Part shown: piece after piece, positions 1 to 6,920 of the stretch
Position numbering within the stretch: the stretch's first letter is position 1
Layout: each line of letters begins with the position of its first letter
Origin: Ktedonobacterales bacterium
Lineage (GTDB): Bacteria; Chloroflexota; Ktedonobacteria; Ktedonobacterales; JADMIN01
Assembly (NCBI GenBank): GCA_025450405.1
Contig: JANWHL010000114.1
Location: forward strand, 1-16,344
Direction: 5' to 3'
DNA length: 16,344 bases
The notes under the pieces: model-generated
Seen by the model: the letters and a program-made list of their open reading frames with translations, nothing else
What the model was told of the DNA's origin: nothing
Databases searched by the model: none
Translations under genes and position numbers: made by a program

Positions 1-1285
1 AGACCAGAAGCGGGGGTCGGCTGCCCTCCAGCAGGTCGGCCGGCCGGTAGAACAGTCCGTGGACTTCGCGGCCATCGTCCGCACGCCAGCTGATGGCCTC
101 CGGCGTGATGAAGTTCGCGCCCGTCAACCCGCCCAGTGCCGTGCTCGCCACCGCGTGCTGCCCGCCGCGCCGCGTGTCGACGACGACGATCTGGGGCGGG
201 ATGGCCGCGCTCTGGTACGTGGCCAGCAGGGTGTGCCCACGTGGCGCCCAGCGCGGTGACCCGTACGACCCGACGGCCTCACCGACCGCGCGCGACTCGC
301 CGGTACGCGCATCGAGGATGCGCAGGCGCCACTCGCCGCCATCATTGCGGAGATAGGCGAGCTCGTGGCCGTCCGCGGACCATCCGTAGCTTGCCTGGCC
401 CGAGACCCAGAGCGGCGGCGCCTGGTCATACGCCTCTTGCACGCATGGCCGCGGGTCCGTGCCATCGCCGGCGGCCCGCCAGAGGTTCATGTAGCCGCTC
501 TTGTCGCAGAGGAAGGTGAGCGTCTTACCATCTGGCGACCAGCGGGGCTGGGCGCAAGCGACCTCTGGCTCGTCGAAGACCACGTGGCGCTTGCCAGACA
601 TGACGTCCGCAATCACGACGCGACTGCGGTCCCACGCCATCGCTGGCACGCTCCACTCGACCCAGGCGAGCATCCGTCCGTTGGGCGACCACGCGGGGTC
701 GGCCGCGAAGTCGGCGTGCGCCGGGAGCCTGCGCGGCCAGTCCGACCCAGCAACGTCCTCAATGCCGATGTCCGCGAGACCGATGTCCGCGGTCTTGCCA
801 TCGTCGGCGACAAAGGCGATTCGCGTCCCATCCGGCGAAAAGGTTGGCCCATTCGCACTCGCCGGCGGCATCGGCAATTTGCGCGCGCGCCCGCCATCCG
901 CAGGCATGACCCAAAGGCCACCGCCGGCACCCTGGTAGGCGATGGCGTGACTGGAGACCGCGTAAAATCCGCCCGCGTACGCGCCGGCCGAAGCGGCCGG
1001 CTGGTCGGTCGAGAGGCGCCGCGCCGGGCCACCACCCGTGGGCACGGCGAGCAGCGCGCCCTTGCCGTCGTGCGACTCGAGGTAGAGCACCTCCGCGCCA
1101 TCCGCTGACCAGCGAGGCTCCCCGAGCGAGCGGACCTCGGCGATCATCCGCGGCGTGATGCTGGCGCGGCGCAGTCCGAGCGGCATGCTCTCCGCTGGCC
1201 CGGGCACGGCACGTTCGGTCGATGGTGTGGACGCGGCCGGCGTGGCCCGCGGGCGGGCTGGGCGGGTGGGGACGTGCGCGCGCAT
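1..1285 (-). CDS. S9 family peptidase (acylaminoacyl-peptidase-like), C-terminus beyond window
   Basis: This is the N-terminal 428 residues of a serine peptidase of the prolyl oligopeptidase family, cut off by the left edge. The visible part is the beta-propeller that gates substrate access. It shows repeated TolB/WD-like blades with the signature W/F-S-P-D/N-G near residues 58-63, 148-153, 198-203, 248-253, 301-306 and 345-350, each followed by a hydrophobic strand. Near residues 405-428 the sequence reads GREVHGLFYRPADLL, then PPLLV, the usual entry to the alpha/beta-hydrolase domain. The catalytic Ser, Asp and His lie outside the window, so activity cannot be judged. The ATG at 1285 is chosen because GAGGAGGT lies 8 bases upstream; Met34 is an alternative. 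Residues 1-40 are Pro/Arg/Ala-rich without a clear signal peptide, which suggests a cytoplasmic enzyme. It is divergent from the next gene. Confidence 0.9.
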   Translation of the reverse strand, partial: MRAHVPTRPARPRATPAASTPSTERAVPGPAESMPLGLRRASITPRMIAEVRSLGEPRWSADGAEVLYLESHDGKGALLAVPTGGGPARRLSTDQPAASAGAYAGGFYAVSSHAIAYQGAGGGLWVMPADGGRARKLPMPPASANGPTFSPDGTRIAFVADDGKTADIGLADIGIEDVAGSDWPRRLPAHADFAADPAWSPNGRMLAWVEWSVPAMAWDRSRVVIADVMSGKRHVVFDEPEVACAQPRWSPDGKTLTFLCDKSGYMNLWRAAGDGTDPRPCVQEAYDQAPPLWVSGQASYGWSADGHELAYLRNDGGEWRLRILDARTGESRAVGEAVGSYGSPRWAPRGHTLLATYQSAAIPPQIVVVDTRRGGQHAVASTALGGLTGANFITPEAISWRADDGREVHGLFYRPADLLEGSRPPLLV

Positions 1286-1452
1286 GGTGGGGGACCTCCT
1301 CGACTCCGTTGTGGCGTGGGTCGTGCGAGCGATCAATCGTGCGAGCGGTCTGGCGCATAGATAGTCAGGCGGCCCACCGCGACGAGCGTGCGCACGGTCC
1401 CGCATTTTTCCATCGTACCACCGCCATCATGCCGGTCGCGACCGCACCGCGG

Positions 1453-1482
1453 TTGGGCCACTCTGGGGCGGTGGCGTATATT
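1453..1482 (+). promoter_or_regulatory. Sigma-70-like promoter for the PH-like membrane protein
   Basis: TTGGGC (1453-1458) and TATATT (1477-1482) are separated by 18 bases. Transcription would begin near 1489, giving a short leader before the GAGGAGG ribosome site and the ATG at 1513. This supports the 1513 start over upstream in-frame codons. Read by eye only. Confidence 0.55.
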
Positions 1483-1512
1483 CATCCTCAGCGCCGCGAT
1501 GAGGAGGAAGTC

Positions 1513-3318
1513 ATGCAAGACGCACGACCGCGCCCAAGCGCCCACGGCCGCGCGCGGCTGATCGTGAGCGCCACACGCGTGCGCGTTGTCGGGTCGGCGT
1601 TCGGCGACTGGGAGTGCGCCCGCGCCAACGTGGCCGGCGTGATTGTCCGCATGGGCCGACGGGCGGCGACGCTGCTCGTATGCACCCGCGGCGGCGAACG
1701 CCACCAGGTCGACGACGTGCCGTTCCTAGGCGCCCTTCGGGCGGTGCTCGCGCTCGGCTACCTCCACGACGACGTGCTGGGGGACCCGCTGGCCAGTGGT
1801 GACTCCGGCGCCGGACAGGGTCGCTATCCCTGCCGCGCCGGCACGTTGGCCATCACGGCGAGCGAGGTGGCCGTCGAGAGTGTCGAGCCGTCGGCGTCCT
1901 GGCGCCTGCCTCGCGAGGCGATCACCGCCGTCGAGCGCCGGCCGGCGCGAGTCAAACTGCTGGCGGGCCGCGATTGGGACCTCTATGTCCGCACAGGTTC
2001 GGGCGAGATTCGCCACGCCGACTGGCTGACCGCCGAGGACACAGAGCACGCCGCCGCAATCCTTGCCGCACCGCCGTTCGGTCCACCGGCCGCGTCCACC
2101 ACCGATTCTGACGCAGCCGCCAGCTCACCGGACGTCCCCACACGTCCATCGAACGTCGCATCCAGTCCGACGGACGCCGAACTGGGGGTGTTCCGCTCCG
2201 GCGGCAGGCTGCGGGCCACGTCGCGCCAAGTGAGCTTTGACGGCATCGAACCATGGGTGTTAGCGCGAGCCGACATCGAGCGGATCGCCGTGGCTCTGAG
2301 CAAATTGGAGCGGGTGGACCTGGCGTTTCAGTGTTGCGACGGCGGGGTGCACTGGGTGCGTTCACTCGCGCCACAGACCGCCCTGCGCATCTTCGAGCGG
2401 TTGGGTGGGCCCCTGCGTGTCGAGGCCGCCGCGCGCCCGGCGTTTGTGCTGGCCCCCACGCCACCATCGGCTCCTGGCGCCGCCTCAGCCACGGAGCCGC
2501 CAAGCCAGCGGCCGGAACCTGGCAAATCGCCCGTCGTGGTGCCCCCAACCGGGATTGGGAACAGTGCGGGCGTAGCGGTCCCACACGACTCGACCGCACC
2601 CGGCTCAATACTCCCACCACTACCGATGGTGGCGCGGAAACGCGGCTCCTCGCCCGGGGACGCGGCCAGGCGCGGAGATCCCAAACCCGAGCCCGCCAGC
2701 AGGTTCACGGCGCCCGCGCCACCCTCGCTCACTCCACCCGCACCCGTGCCAACCAGGCCGCGGCAGCCCGCGCCCTCGCGACCCGCGCCGCCGGCACCCG
2801 CGCCCCCCCTGAGCGTCAATGGCCCGGCACAGCGGGTGGCGACGTCTTTGGGGCGCCGGCGCGGCGCCGGGGCGGCGCTCATCGTCGCGCTGCTTGTCGC
2901 CAGCGTCGTGCTGGGTGTGTGGTCCGGTGTGGGCCGCCAGACCAGTGGCGGCCGCACGCCACTCGGTGGGGTCGCGACGCGGGCACCGACCGGGACCAGC
3001 CGCACGACCTCGCCGCCAGTGGCGGCCCCGTTGCCCCTCACGGTCACGTGCGCCGTAGCTGTGGACCACGCGTCCGGGCGGCTTTGCGTGCGCACCGTGC
3101 CAGGCGCCACGCTCTCTGTCACGATAAAATACTGCGCTGGCTTCGGGCCGCCCGATCGCAACCCCTCGCTCACCGGGGCCGCGAAGGCCGACGCCCTCGG
3201 CAACTACGTGTGGACCTGGGCACCGAACACCACCTGTCGTGGCGGCGCCATGGCCTTCATCACGGCGTCGCTCGGCGCGCGCGTCGGCTACTTCGACTAC
3301 GCGTTCACCGTCCGCTGA
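1513..3318 (+). CDS. Single-pass membrane protein with three PH-like modules and exported Ig-like tail
   Basis: A 601-residue protein of unknown function. Three segments (about 13-85, 108-186 and 229-300) share one layout: G/A-x-L at the first strand, a V-rich strand, W, an I-x-x-V strand, a Gly-containing hairpin with His, and a closing Ala-rich helix. I infer diverged PH/GRAM-like repeats. Residues 305-450 are a Pro/Ala/Ser-rich linker. RRR followed by a hydrophobic helix at 452-470 predicts a cytoplasmic N-terminus. The exported C-terminus (about 505-601) resembles a bacterial Ig-like domain, with the strand GNYVWTWAPN near 563-572 and four cysteines (513, 525, 541, 575) that could form disulfides outside the cell. 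The ATG at 1513 is preceded by GAGGAGGAAG and a promoter. The last 22 bases overlap the convergent DUF4397-like gene. It could link intracellular signals to the cell surface, but that is speculation. Confidence 0.8.
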   Translation: MQDARPRPSAHGRARLIVSATRVRVVGSAFGDWECARANVAGVIVRMGRRAATLLVCTRGGERHQVDDVPFLGALRAVLALGYLHDDVLGDPLASGDSGAGQGRYPCRAGTLAITASEVAVESVEPSASWRLPREAITAVERRPARVKLLAGRDWDLYVRTGSGEIRHADWLTAEDTEHAAAILAAPPFGPPAASTTDSDAAASSPDVPTRPSNVASSPTDAELGVFRSGGRLRATSRQVSFDGIEPWVLARADIERIAVALSKLERVDLAFQCCDGGVHWVRSLAPQTALRIFERLGGPLRVEAAARPAFVLAPTPPSAPGAASATEPPSQRPEPGKSPVVVPPTGIGNSAGVAVPHDSTAPGSILPPLPMVARKRGSSPGDAARRGDPKPEPASRFTAPAPPSLTPPAPVPTRPRQPAPSRPAPPAPAPPLSVNGPAQRVATSLGRRRGAGAALIVALLVASVVLGVWSGVGRQTSGGRTPLGGVATRAPTGTSRTTSPPVAAPLPLTVTCAVAVDHASGRLCVRTVPGATLSVTIKYCAGFGPPDRNPSLTGAAKADALGNYVWTWAPNTTCRGGAMAFITASLGARVGYFDYAFTVR

Positions 3319-3641
3319 ATGACGCTGTCGGCCGGTGTCGCCGCGGGGACGTGGTTTGCCCGTGGCCGAGCTGGATGCCTCATAGCGAAGTGCATAGCCA
3401 CGTGTTTGAAGTTCGCGAGCAACGGCGTCGCCCCGCCGTCCAGGTAAATGTCCACGGCTGGCGCGGCGGGCGCGGCCTCGGCCACGCGGACGTAGGCCGA
3501 CCCTTGCGCGCGTGCGGGCGTAGGACCAATCGCCACCAGGGCCGAGCCGAGCGCCAGGACCAGCGCCGCAACCACGAACGACGCCCATCCAATGGCGAAG
3601 TGGGTGCGAGTGGGCGCACATTGCCGAGATGGAGCTCGCAT
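3297..3641 (-). CDS. DUF4397-like exported protein, C-terminally truncated
   Basis: A 114-residue secreted protein. A signal peptide is clear: basic start, hydrophobic core at about 16-38, and ARA as a cleavage site near 43-45. The mature part opens with AYVRVAEAAPAAPAVDIYLDG, the hallmark N-terminus of DUF4397 domains (usual form VRVxHASPDAPAVDVYVDG). After residue 78 the match weakens: the PAG turn and the VxV strand are altered, and the protein stops at TVNA where the domain should continue into its last strands. The ATG has GGAGGAGG just upstream. The stop lies inside the end of the convergent gene, so the missing 3' part is absent, not misread. DUF4397 proteins are often encoded beside class F-type sortases, and a sortase remnant lies immediately behind this start on the other strand. 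It is probably a decaying gene; expression of a short exported peptide is still possible. Confidence 0.6.
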   Translation of the reverse strand: MRAPSRQCAPTRTHFAIGWASFVVAALVLALGSALVAIGPTPARAQGSAYVRVAEAAPAAPAVDIYLDGGATPLLANFKHVAMHFAMRHPARPRANHVPAATPADSVIQRTVNA

Positions 3642-3680
3642 GCCCTCCTCCTTCCATGATGTCGGTATCCGGACATCCCC

Positions 3681-4232
3681 ATGGGGTGTCTCGTCTGTGG
3701 TGTCTCGTCGGTCCACCGCGTGCGTGGCGCCGGCGCGGGGCGGACCACGGCGGCCGTCACGCCGTTTCTCGCGCTGGCACCGGACGACAATGGCGGCATG
3801 CGCGCGCCCCAGCCGCATGGGATGGGCGACCCCATCCTGAATGAGGTCTACTGGTGGGATGTTGGCGCGGTGCCCGGTTAGCCAGGGAACGCCGCCATTG
3901 CCGGTCATGTGAACCGGCCAGATGGCTCATCCGCGACGTTTGGCAACCTGAACGTGCCGCGGCCGGGAGACCAGATCGACGTCGTGACCGCGGGTGGCGC
4001 GGTCCTCACCTTCGCGGTAACGGCCAAAGATACGCCGCTCGTCTACGTGCATGGCGGGAACGACCCGACCGTGCAGCGCATCTTTGGGCCGTCGTTGACG
4101 CCCAACTTGAACCTGCTCACCTGCTGGGGCACCTGGGACGGCACGACCTACAACCGCCGCCTCGTCGTCTATAGCACACTGGTGCGCGTCACGCGACCTG
4201 GTGCCCGGGCCGCGGGCGATGGGCCCGGCTAG
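3681..4232 (+). pseudogene. Sortase (class E/F-like), 5'-truncated and interrupted by TAG
   Basis: The open frame from about 3771 to 4232 encodes a sortase catalytic domain split by TAG at 3879-3881. Before the stop it reads VYWWDVGAVPG, after it PGNAAIAGHVNRPDG; together these match the family stretch W-x-x-x-G-x-x-PG-x-PGN-x-x-I-x-GHV. The catalytic His is at 3906-3908. The nucleophile sits in LNLLTCWGTWDG (Cys at 4122-4124), and Arg follows in YNRRLVVY (4152-4169). Residues expected at the N-terminus (signal anchor and first strands) cannot be found between 3642 and 3750. The longest intact piece, from GTG at 3909, would lack the catalytic His, so an active enzyme is unlikely without readthrough. 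The stop could be a CAG-to-TAG or GAG-to-TAG change. The 3' end overlaps the next gene's end by four bases. Sortases attach exported proteins to the envelope; the likely partner is the truncated DUF4397 gene. Confidence 0.75.
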
Positions 4233-4915
4233 CGCGACCCACCATTGCCGGCCGTCTCCGGCGACAACCAGAGCGCCAGCGCCTCGGAGGGGATCACCGG
4301 GGCGAGCGCCCGCGCCAGCGCGCTCGCCATCTCCGGCGCGAAGCCGTCCCCCGCGCGCCACGCCACCCCACCCACACGGGCCACATCCGCTGCCCCCCGC
4401 GCGCCCGTCGCGCTCACCACCACCTCTAGCCAGCGTGCCAGGGCTTCCAGATACGTGGCCAGGTTTGGCGCAAGCAGCGCGGCGCTCCACGTGTCGGCGG
4501 ACCGGCGCGCGAGACCAACCGGTGTCGCGGATACACCGACCTCGGCGATAATCGGCGCGCAGGCGATGGCGCCGACCGCCACCCACGTGGAAGGCCAATC
4601 GTCATAGAGCCGGCCAGGCCCGCCGCCCGGCAACGAGCGCCAGCGCAGCCCGCTCTGGCGCGCCAGGATGTCCGTCGGGGCGTACATGCGCAGCGCCCCG
4701 TTCCGGTGCGGCACGACCATTTCGTGCGCGGGCGCCTGGGTGTGATACCAGTACATCAGCTCCGTACTCAGTGGCAGGTCGTATTCGATGCGGCCGAGGG
4801 CGACGAGCGAGGTGGGCGCGAAGGCCGCCGTGGGGTCGTACCGCCGCGCGGCGCTGGCCAGGTGCGCGGCGGCGGCGTCGAGCGCACGCGCTTCACGTGG
4901 CGAAAGCATGCGCAT
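4229..4915 (-). CDS. SMI1/KNR4 (SUKH)-like protein
   Basis: A 228-residue soluble protein with no signal peptide. Residues 46-170 follow the order of SUKH domains: an N-terminal helical part with LPLSTELMYWYHTQAP (compare LPxxLxxFYxxxG), then an RNGALRMYAP strand, a helix with ARQSGLRW, a W-x-x-x-W-V-A-V-G strand (107-115), the PIIAEVG strand, and finally APNLATYLEALARWL (149-163), typical of the domain's last helix. SUKH proteins often serve as immunity proteins against nuclease or deaminase toxins, or as general binding modules; no toxin gene is adjacent here. The start at 4915 is preceded by AGAGGA nine bases upstream, and Met3 is close behind. The family assignment is by pattern and is moderate. 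The C-terminal 55 residues are Ala-rich and unassigned. Confidence 0.6.
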   Translation of the reverse strand: MRMLSPREARALDAAAAHLASAARRYDPTAAFAPTSLVALGRIEYDLPLSTELMYWYHTQAPAHEMVVPHRNGALRMYAPTDILARQSGLRWRSLPGGGPGRLYDDWPSTWVAVGAIACAPIIAEVGVSATPVGLARRSADTWSAALLAPNLATYLEALARWLEVVVSATGARGAADVARVGGVAWRAGDGFAPEMASALARALAPVIPSEALALWLSPETAGNGGSR

Positions 4916-4938
4916 GCTCGCAAGTCCTCTCACCAGCG

Positions 4939-5082
4939 TCACGCCCTCATGAGAGTACCTACCGTCGTGGGTAACGCCATGGGGGCCGGGTCGGTCGCAT
5001 GGAGACAGAGCACGGGCGGGGCCAGTTCGCACAGCAGGCGGACGTCGTCGCCGCGCGCTGGGTCATGGTAACCCGCACCCAT
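4939..5082 (-). CDS. Possible 47-residue small ORF upstream of the SUKH-like gene
   Basis: From ATG at 5082 this frame reads a short peptide containing GDDVRLLCELAPPVLCLHAT and ending with TGA 23 bases before the SUKH-like start. Its composition is less Arg/Pro-skewed than the other frames here, which is why I mention it. There is no good ribosome site and no family I recognise. It may be a small leader protein, a remnant of a larger gene, or chance. The rest of the 4916-5259 gap shows only the short palindrome GGCATGCATGCC near 5132 and no convincing promoter. Confidence 0.2.
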   Translation of the reverse strand: MGAGYHDPARGDDVRLLCELAPPVLCLHATDPAPMALPTTVGTLMRA

Positions 5083-5259
5083 TTGGGCTGCTGAGATCCA
5101 CTACGCCTGGGACCGGAGGCGCGGCATGCATGCCAGCGATTGATGCGCGCGGTGTCGCATGGCGACCTGGCACTGCCGCCCAAGGACCAGATGGGCTTCG
5201 CGCTCGCGGGCCCACCACGCGACGACTGACGCCGCCGGTCGTGCCCGACCCGACGGGCG

Positions 5260-6006
5260 CTACTCGTCGAGTTGGTCGAGCCGGGTCTGGCGCATGAAGT
5301 CCGCGAACTCCGCCACCGCCTTGGGCCCATTGCGTTCCAGCCCGCGCATGAACGCCGCCTGGTCCACCACGCGATAGCCAAGGCGCTCCGTCCAGATCGG
5401 CGCGAGCCGGCCCCCCTGGCGGCGCAGCTCGGGGATGCCGGCAATCTCGTTCACGGCGCGGCGCACATCGGCGGTCGCGGTCCACGCCGCTTTATAGGCG
5501 ATGGTGCCGCCGCGCAGGAGGATCCACGTCATGTTGGGCATAGCGCCGAGCAGACGGTGGAGCGGACCATCCAGGCCGTCAACAAGGATGGGCCGGCGCA
5601 CGTGTTGTTCGTCACGAAATGTGCGCGCGTGCGCGAGCTTTTGCGCGAAACTGGTGTGGTGCGGCAGCAGCTCGCCAGGATGCGCCTCGCGCACGTAGAG
5701 GAAGAACGACTGGAAGCCCCGCGCACCATTCTCCTCGGCCAGCTCGTCCATCGATGGGCACGCCATCGCGCAGTATGGTCAGGTAAAGCTGCCGAACTCC
5801 AGGATCACGTGTCCGTCGCGCCAGAGGTCGGAGAGGCGTACCTCGTCGCCATCGTCCAGCCGCGTCAGTGTCGCGTCGGGCGCCCGCTCGCCCACGTGGT
5901 GCGCCCGCGCGAGGCCCGCGAAATCCTCCTGCCCGCGAAAAGTGGCATAGTTGTAATCGTCGCCAACGCCGCCGATCGGCACCTGGTCCTCGCGCACGTC
6001 CGCCAT
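5260..6006 (-). CDS. Deiodinase/peroxiredoxin-like selenoprotein (in-frame TGA read as Sec)
   Basis: A 248-residue thioredoxin-fold protein if TGA at 5779-5781 is read as selenocysteine 76. Upstream it reads HVGERAPDATLTRLDDG, a standard AhpC/TSA opening, then VILEFGSFT. After the TGA it continues PYCAMACPSMDEL. Vertebrate iodothyronine deiodinases have FGSCTUP at this place, so the stop sits exactly at the catalytic residue. Other family marks are YVREAHP (104-110, compare YIEEAH), PILVDGLDGPLH (139-150) and PNMTWIL (157-163) followed by a G-T-I-A-Y strand. C79 makes U-x-x-C, as in the CPYC motif of glutaredoxins; C83 is a further thiol. The ATG at 6006 has GGGAGGT seven bases upstream. A SECIS-like hairpin follows the TGA. 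Residues 190-248 form an extra helical tail. It probably reduces peroxides or another substrate; deiodination is not implied. Alternatives are a pseudogene or a sequencing error at a Cys codon. Confidence 0.85.
5748..5781 (-). promoter_or_regulatory. Candidate bacterial SECIS element for Sec insertion
   Basis: In the mRNA sense, UGA is followed after 10 bases by a perfect 17-base hairpin, CGAUGG-CGUGC-CCAUCG (5768 down to 5752). The apical loop has G and U at its second and third positions. In addition CCAU directly after UGA can pair with AUGG directly after the hairpin, giving a lower stem. Published rules for bacterial SECIS (hairpin shortly after UGA, small loop with an early G, 16 or more bases between UGA and loop) are met; the distance here is 16. 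The E. coli fdhF upper stem-loop is also 17 bases, about 11 bases from UGA. Confidence 0.65.
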
Positions 6007-6051
6007 GATGCTAACCTCCCACGCTCGCCAGCCGTTTCAATCCTACCATTT

Positions 6052-6061
6052 TGTGATCACA
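6052..6061. promoter_or_regulatory. TGTGATCACA palindrome in the divergent intergenic region
   Basis: A perfect 10-base palindrome lies between the selenoprotein start (6006) and the metallophosphoesterase start (6177). It resembles fused CRP/FNR-type half-sites without the usual six-base gap. It may be an operator for one or both genes. A clear promoter was not found beside it. Confidence 0.3.
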
Positions 6062-6176
6062 CGGTGCCGTTGAGCATGCCTCGGGGATATGCGCTGGCGC
6101 CAGCGGCCGGCGGCGGCATGGCGAGATGCGCGCGGTGATGCCGGCGCGCAGGCAAGCGTGGAAAAGGTCGGACCCC

Positions 6177-6914
6177 ATGCGCATCGCCCTCATCGCCGAC
6201 ATCCACGGCAACCGCCCCGCCCTCGACGCGGTGCTGGACAACAGCGCGCGGTCGGGCGTCGATGTCATGGTGTGCCTTGGTGACGTGGCCGCGTTTGGAC
6301 CGTCGCCGGGCGAGGTCGTCGCGCGCCTACGGGCGATCGGCTGTCCGATCGTGCTGGGCGACGCCGACGCTGAGCTCTTCGCTCCCGGTCCGCCCGCTGA
6401 GGACGAAACACTCCGGCACCTCTGGGACATCGACGCCTGGAGCGCCGCGCGCCTTGGCGAGAGCGGCCGCGCGTACCTCACGGCGCTGCCAAAGACGCTC
6501 GCCATCCCCCTCGACGGAGGCGAGACCCTGCTCGCATATCATGGCTCTCCGCGCTCTTACAAGGACCGCATACTCGCGACCACCAGCGACGACGACCTAG
6601 CCGCGTGGTTCGATGGCCATGGCGCGACGGTCTATGCGGGCGGCCACACGCACCTTCAGCTGCTCCGGCGTTATCGAGACGCACTGGTGGTCAACCCCGG
6701 CAGCGTCGGCCTCGCCTACGACCGCGTGCCCATCCCCGGTGCCACCGTACGCAACCCGGCGTGGGCTGAGTATGCCATCCTGACCGTGGCCGGTGCGTGC
6801 GTCAGCGTCGACCTGCGCCGCGTGCCCTTCGACGTGGCCGCGCTGGTGCGGACCGCACGCGAGCGTGCCATGCCCCATGCGCAATGGTGGGGTGCTGATT
6901 GGGATCTCGGGTAG
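6177..6914 (+). CDS. YfcE-type metallophosphoesterase
   Basis: A 245-residue calcineurin-like phosphoesterase that probably hydrolyses a phosphodiester or phosphomonoester with two metal ions. The motifs appear in order: ADIHGN (7-12; D8 and H10 bind metal), LGD (34-36), the third motif at 60-65, YHGSP (121-125), GGHTHLQ (155-161) and NPGSVG (173-178). The third motif reads LGDADAEL where the family normally has GN[H/A]D, so the metal-bridging Asn is Asp here. The length matches the YfcE/MJ0936 group with a C-terminal cap. ATG 6177 is chosen because the fold begins MRIALIADIHGN; in-frame Met codons upstream (6126, 6138) would only add a basic tail. The ribosome site is weak (AAAAGG). It ends six bases before the convergent ACT gene. 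The substrate is unknown. Confidence 0.85.
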   Translation: MRIALIADIHGNRPALDAVLDNSARSGVDVMVCLGDVAAFGPSPGEVVARLRAIGCPIVLGDADAELFAPGPPAEDETLRHLWDIDAWSAARLGESGRAYLTALPKTLAIPLDGGETLLAYHGSPRSYKDRILATTSDDDLAAWFDGHGATVYAGGHTHLQLLRRYRDALVVNPGSVGLAYDRVPIPGATVRNPAWAEYAILTVAGACVSVDLRRVPFDVAALVRTARERAMPHAQWWGADWDLG

Positions 6915-6920
6915 CCCCGC

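Noticed and set aside
365..1108. 247-residue plus-strand frame opposite the peptidase
   Set aside because: Antisense to a clear multi-blade propeller; composition is that of a chance frame.
1222..1512. N-terminal extension of the PH-like protein from 1222
   Set aside because: It overlaps the divergent peptidase start and lies upstream of the promoter; the ATG at 1513 has a strong ribosome site.
2253..3659. 468-residue plus-strand frame overlapping the PH-like gene
   Set aside because: Arg/Pro/His-rich shadow frame with no motif, in a different frame from the well-supported gene.
3879..3881. TAG read as pyrrolysine in the sortase
   Set aside because: Sortases have no known pyrrolysine at this position, and the missing N-terminus points to a pseudogene.
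5260..5766. Separate gene starting at the ATG of MACPSMDEL
   Set aside because: It begins in the middle of the thioredoxin fold, lacks a ribosome site, and joins in frame with 5779-6006 through one TGA. The hairpin over its start fits a SECIS better.
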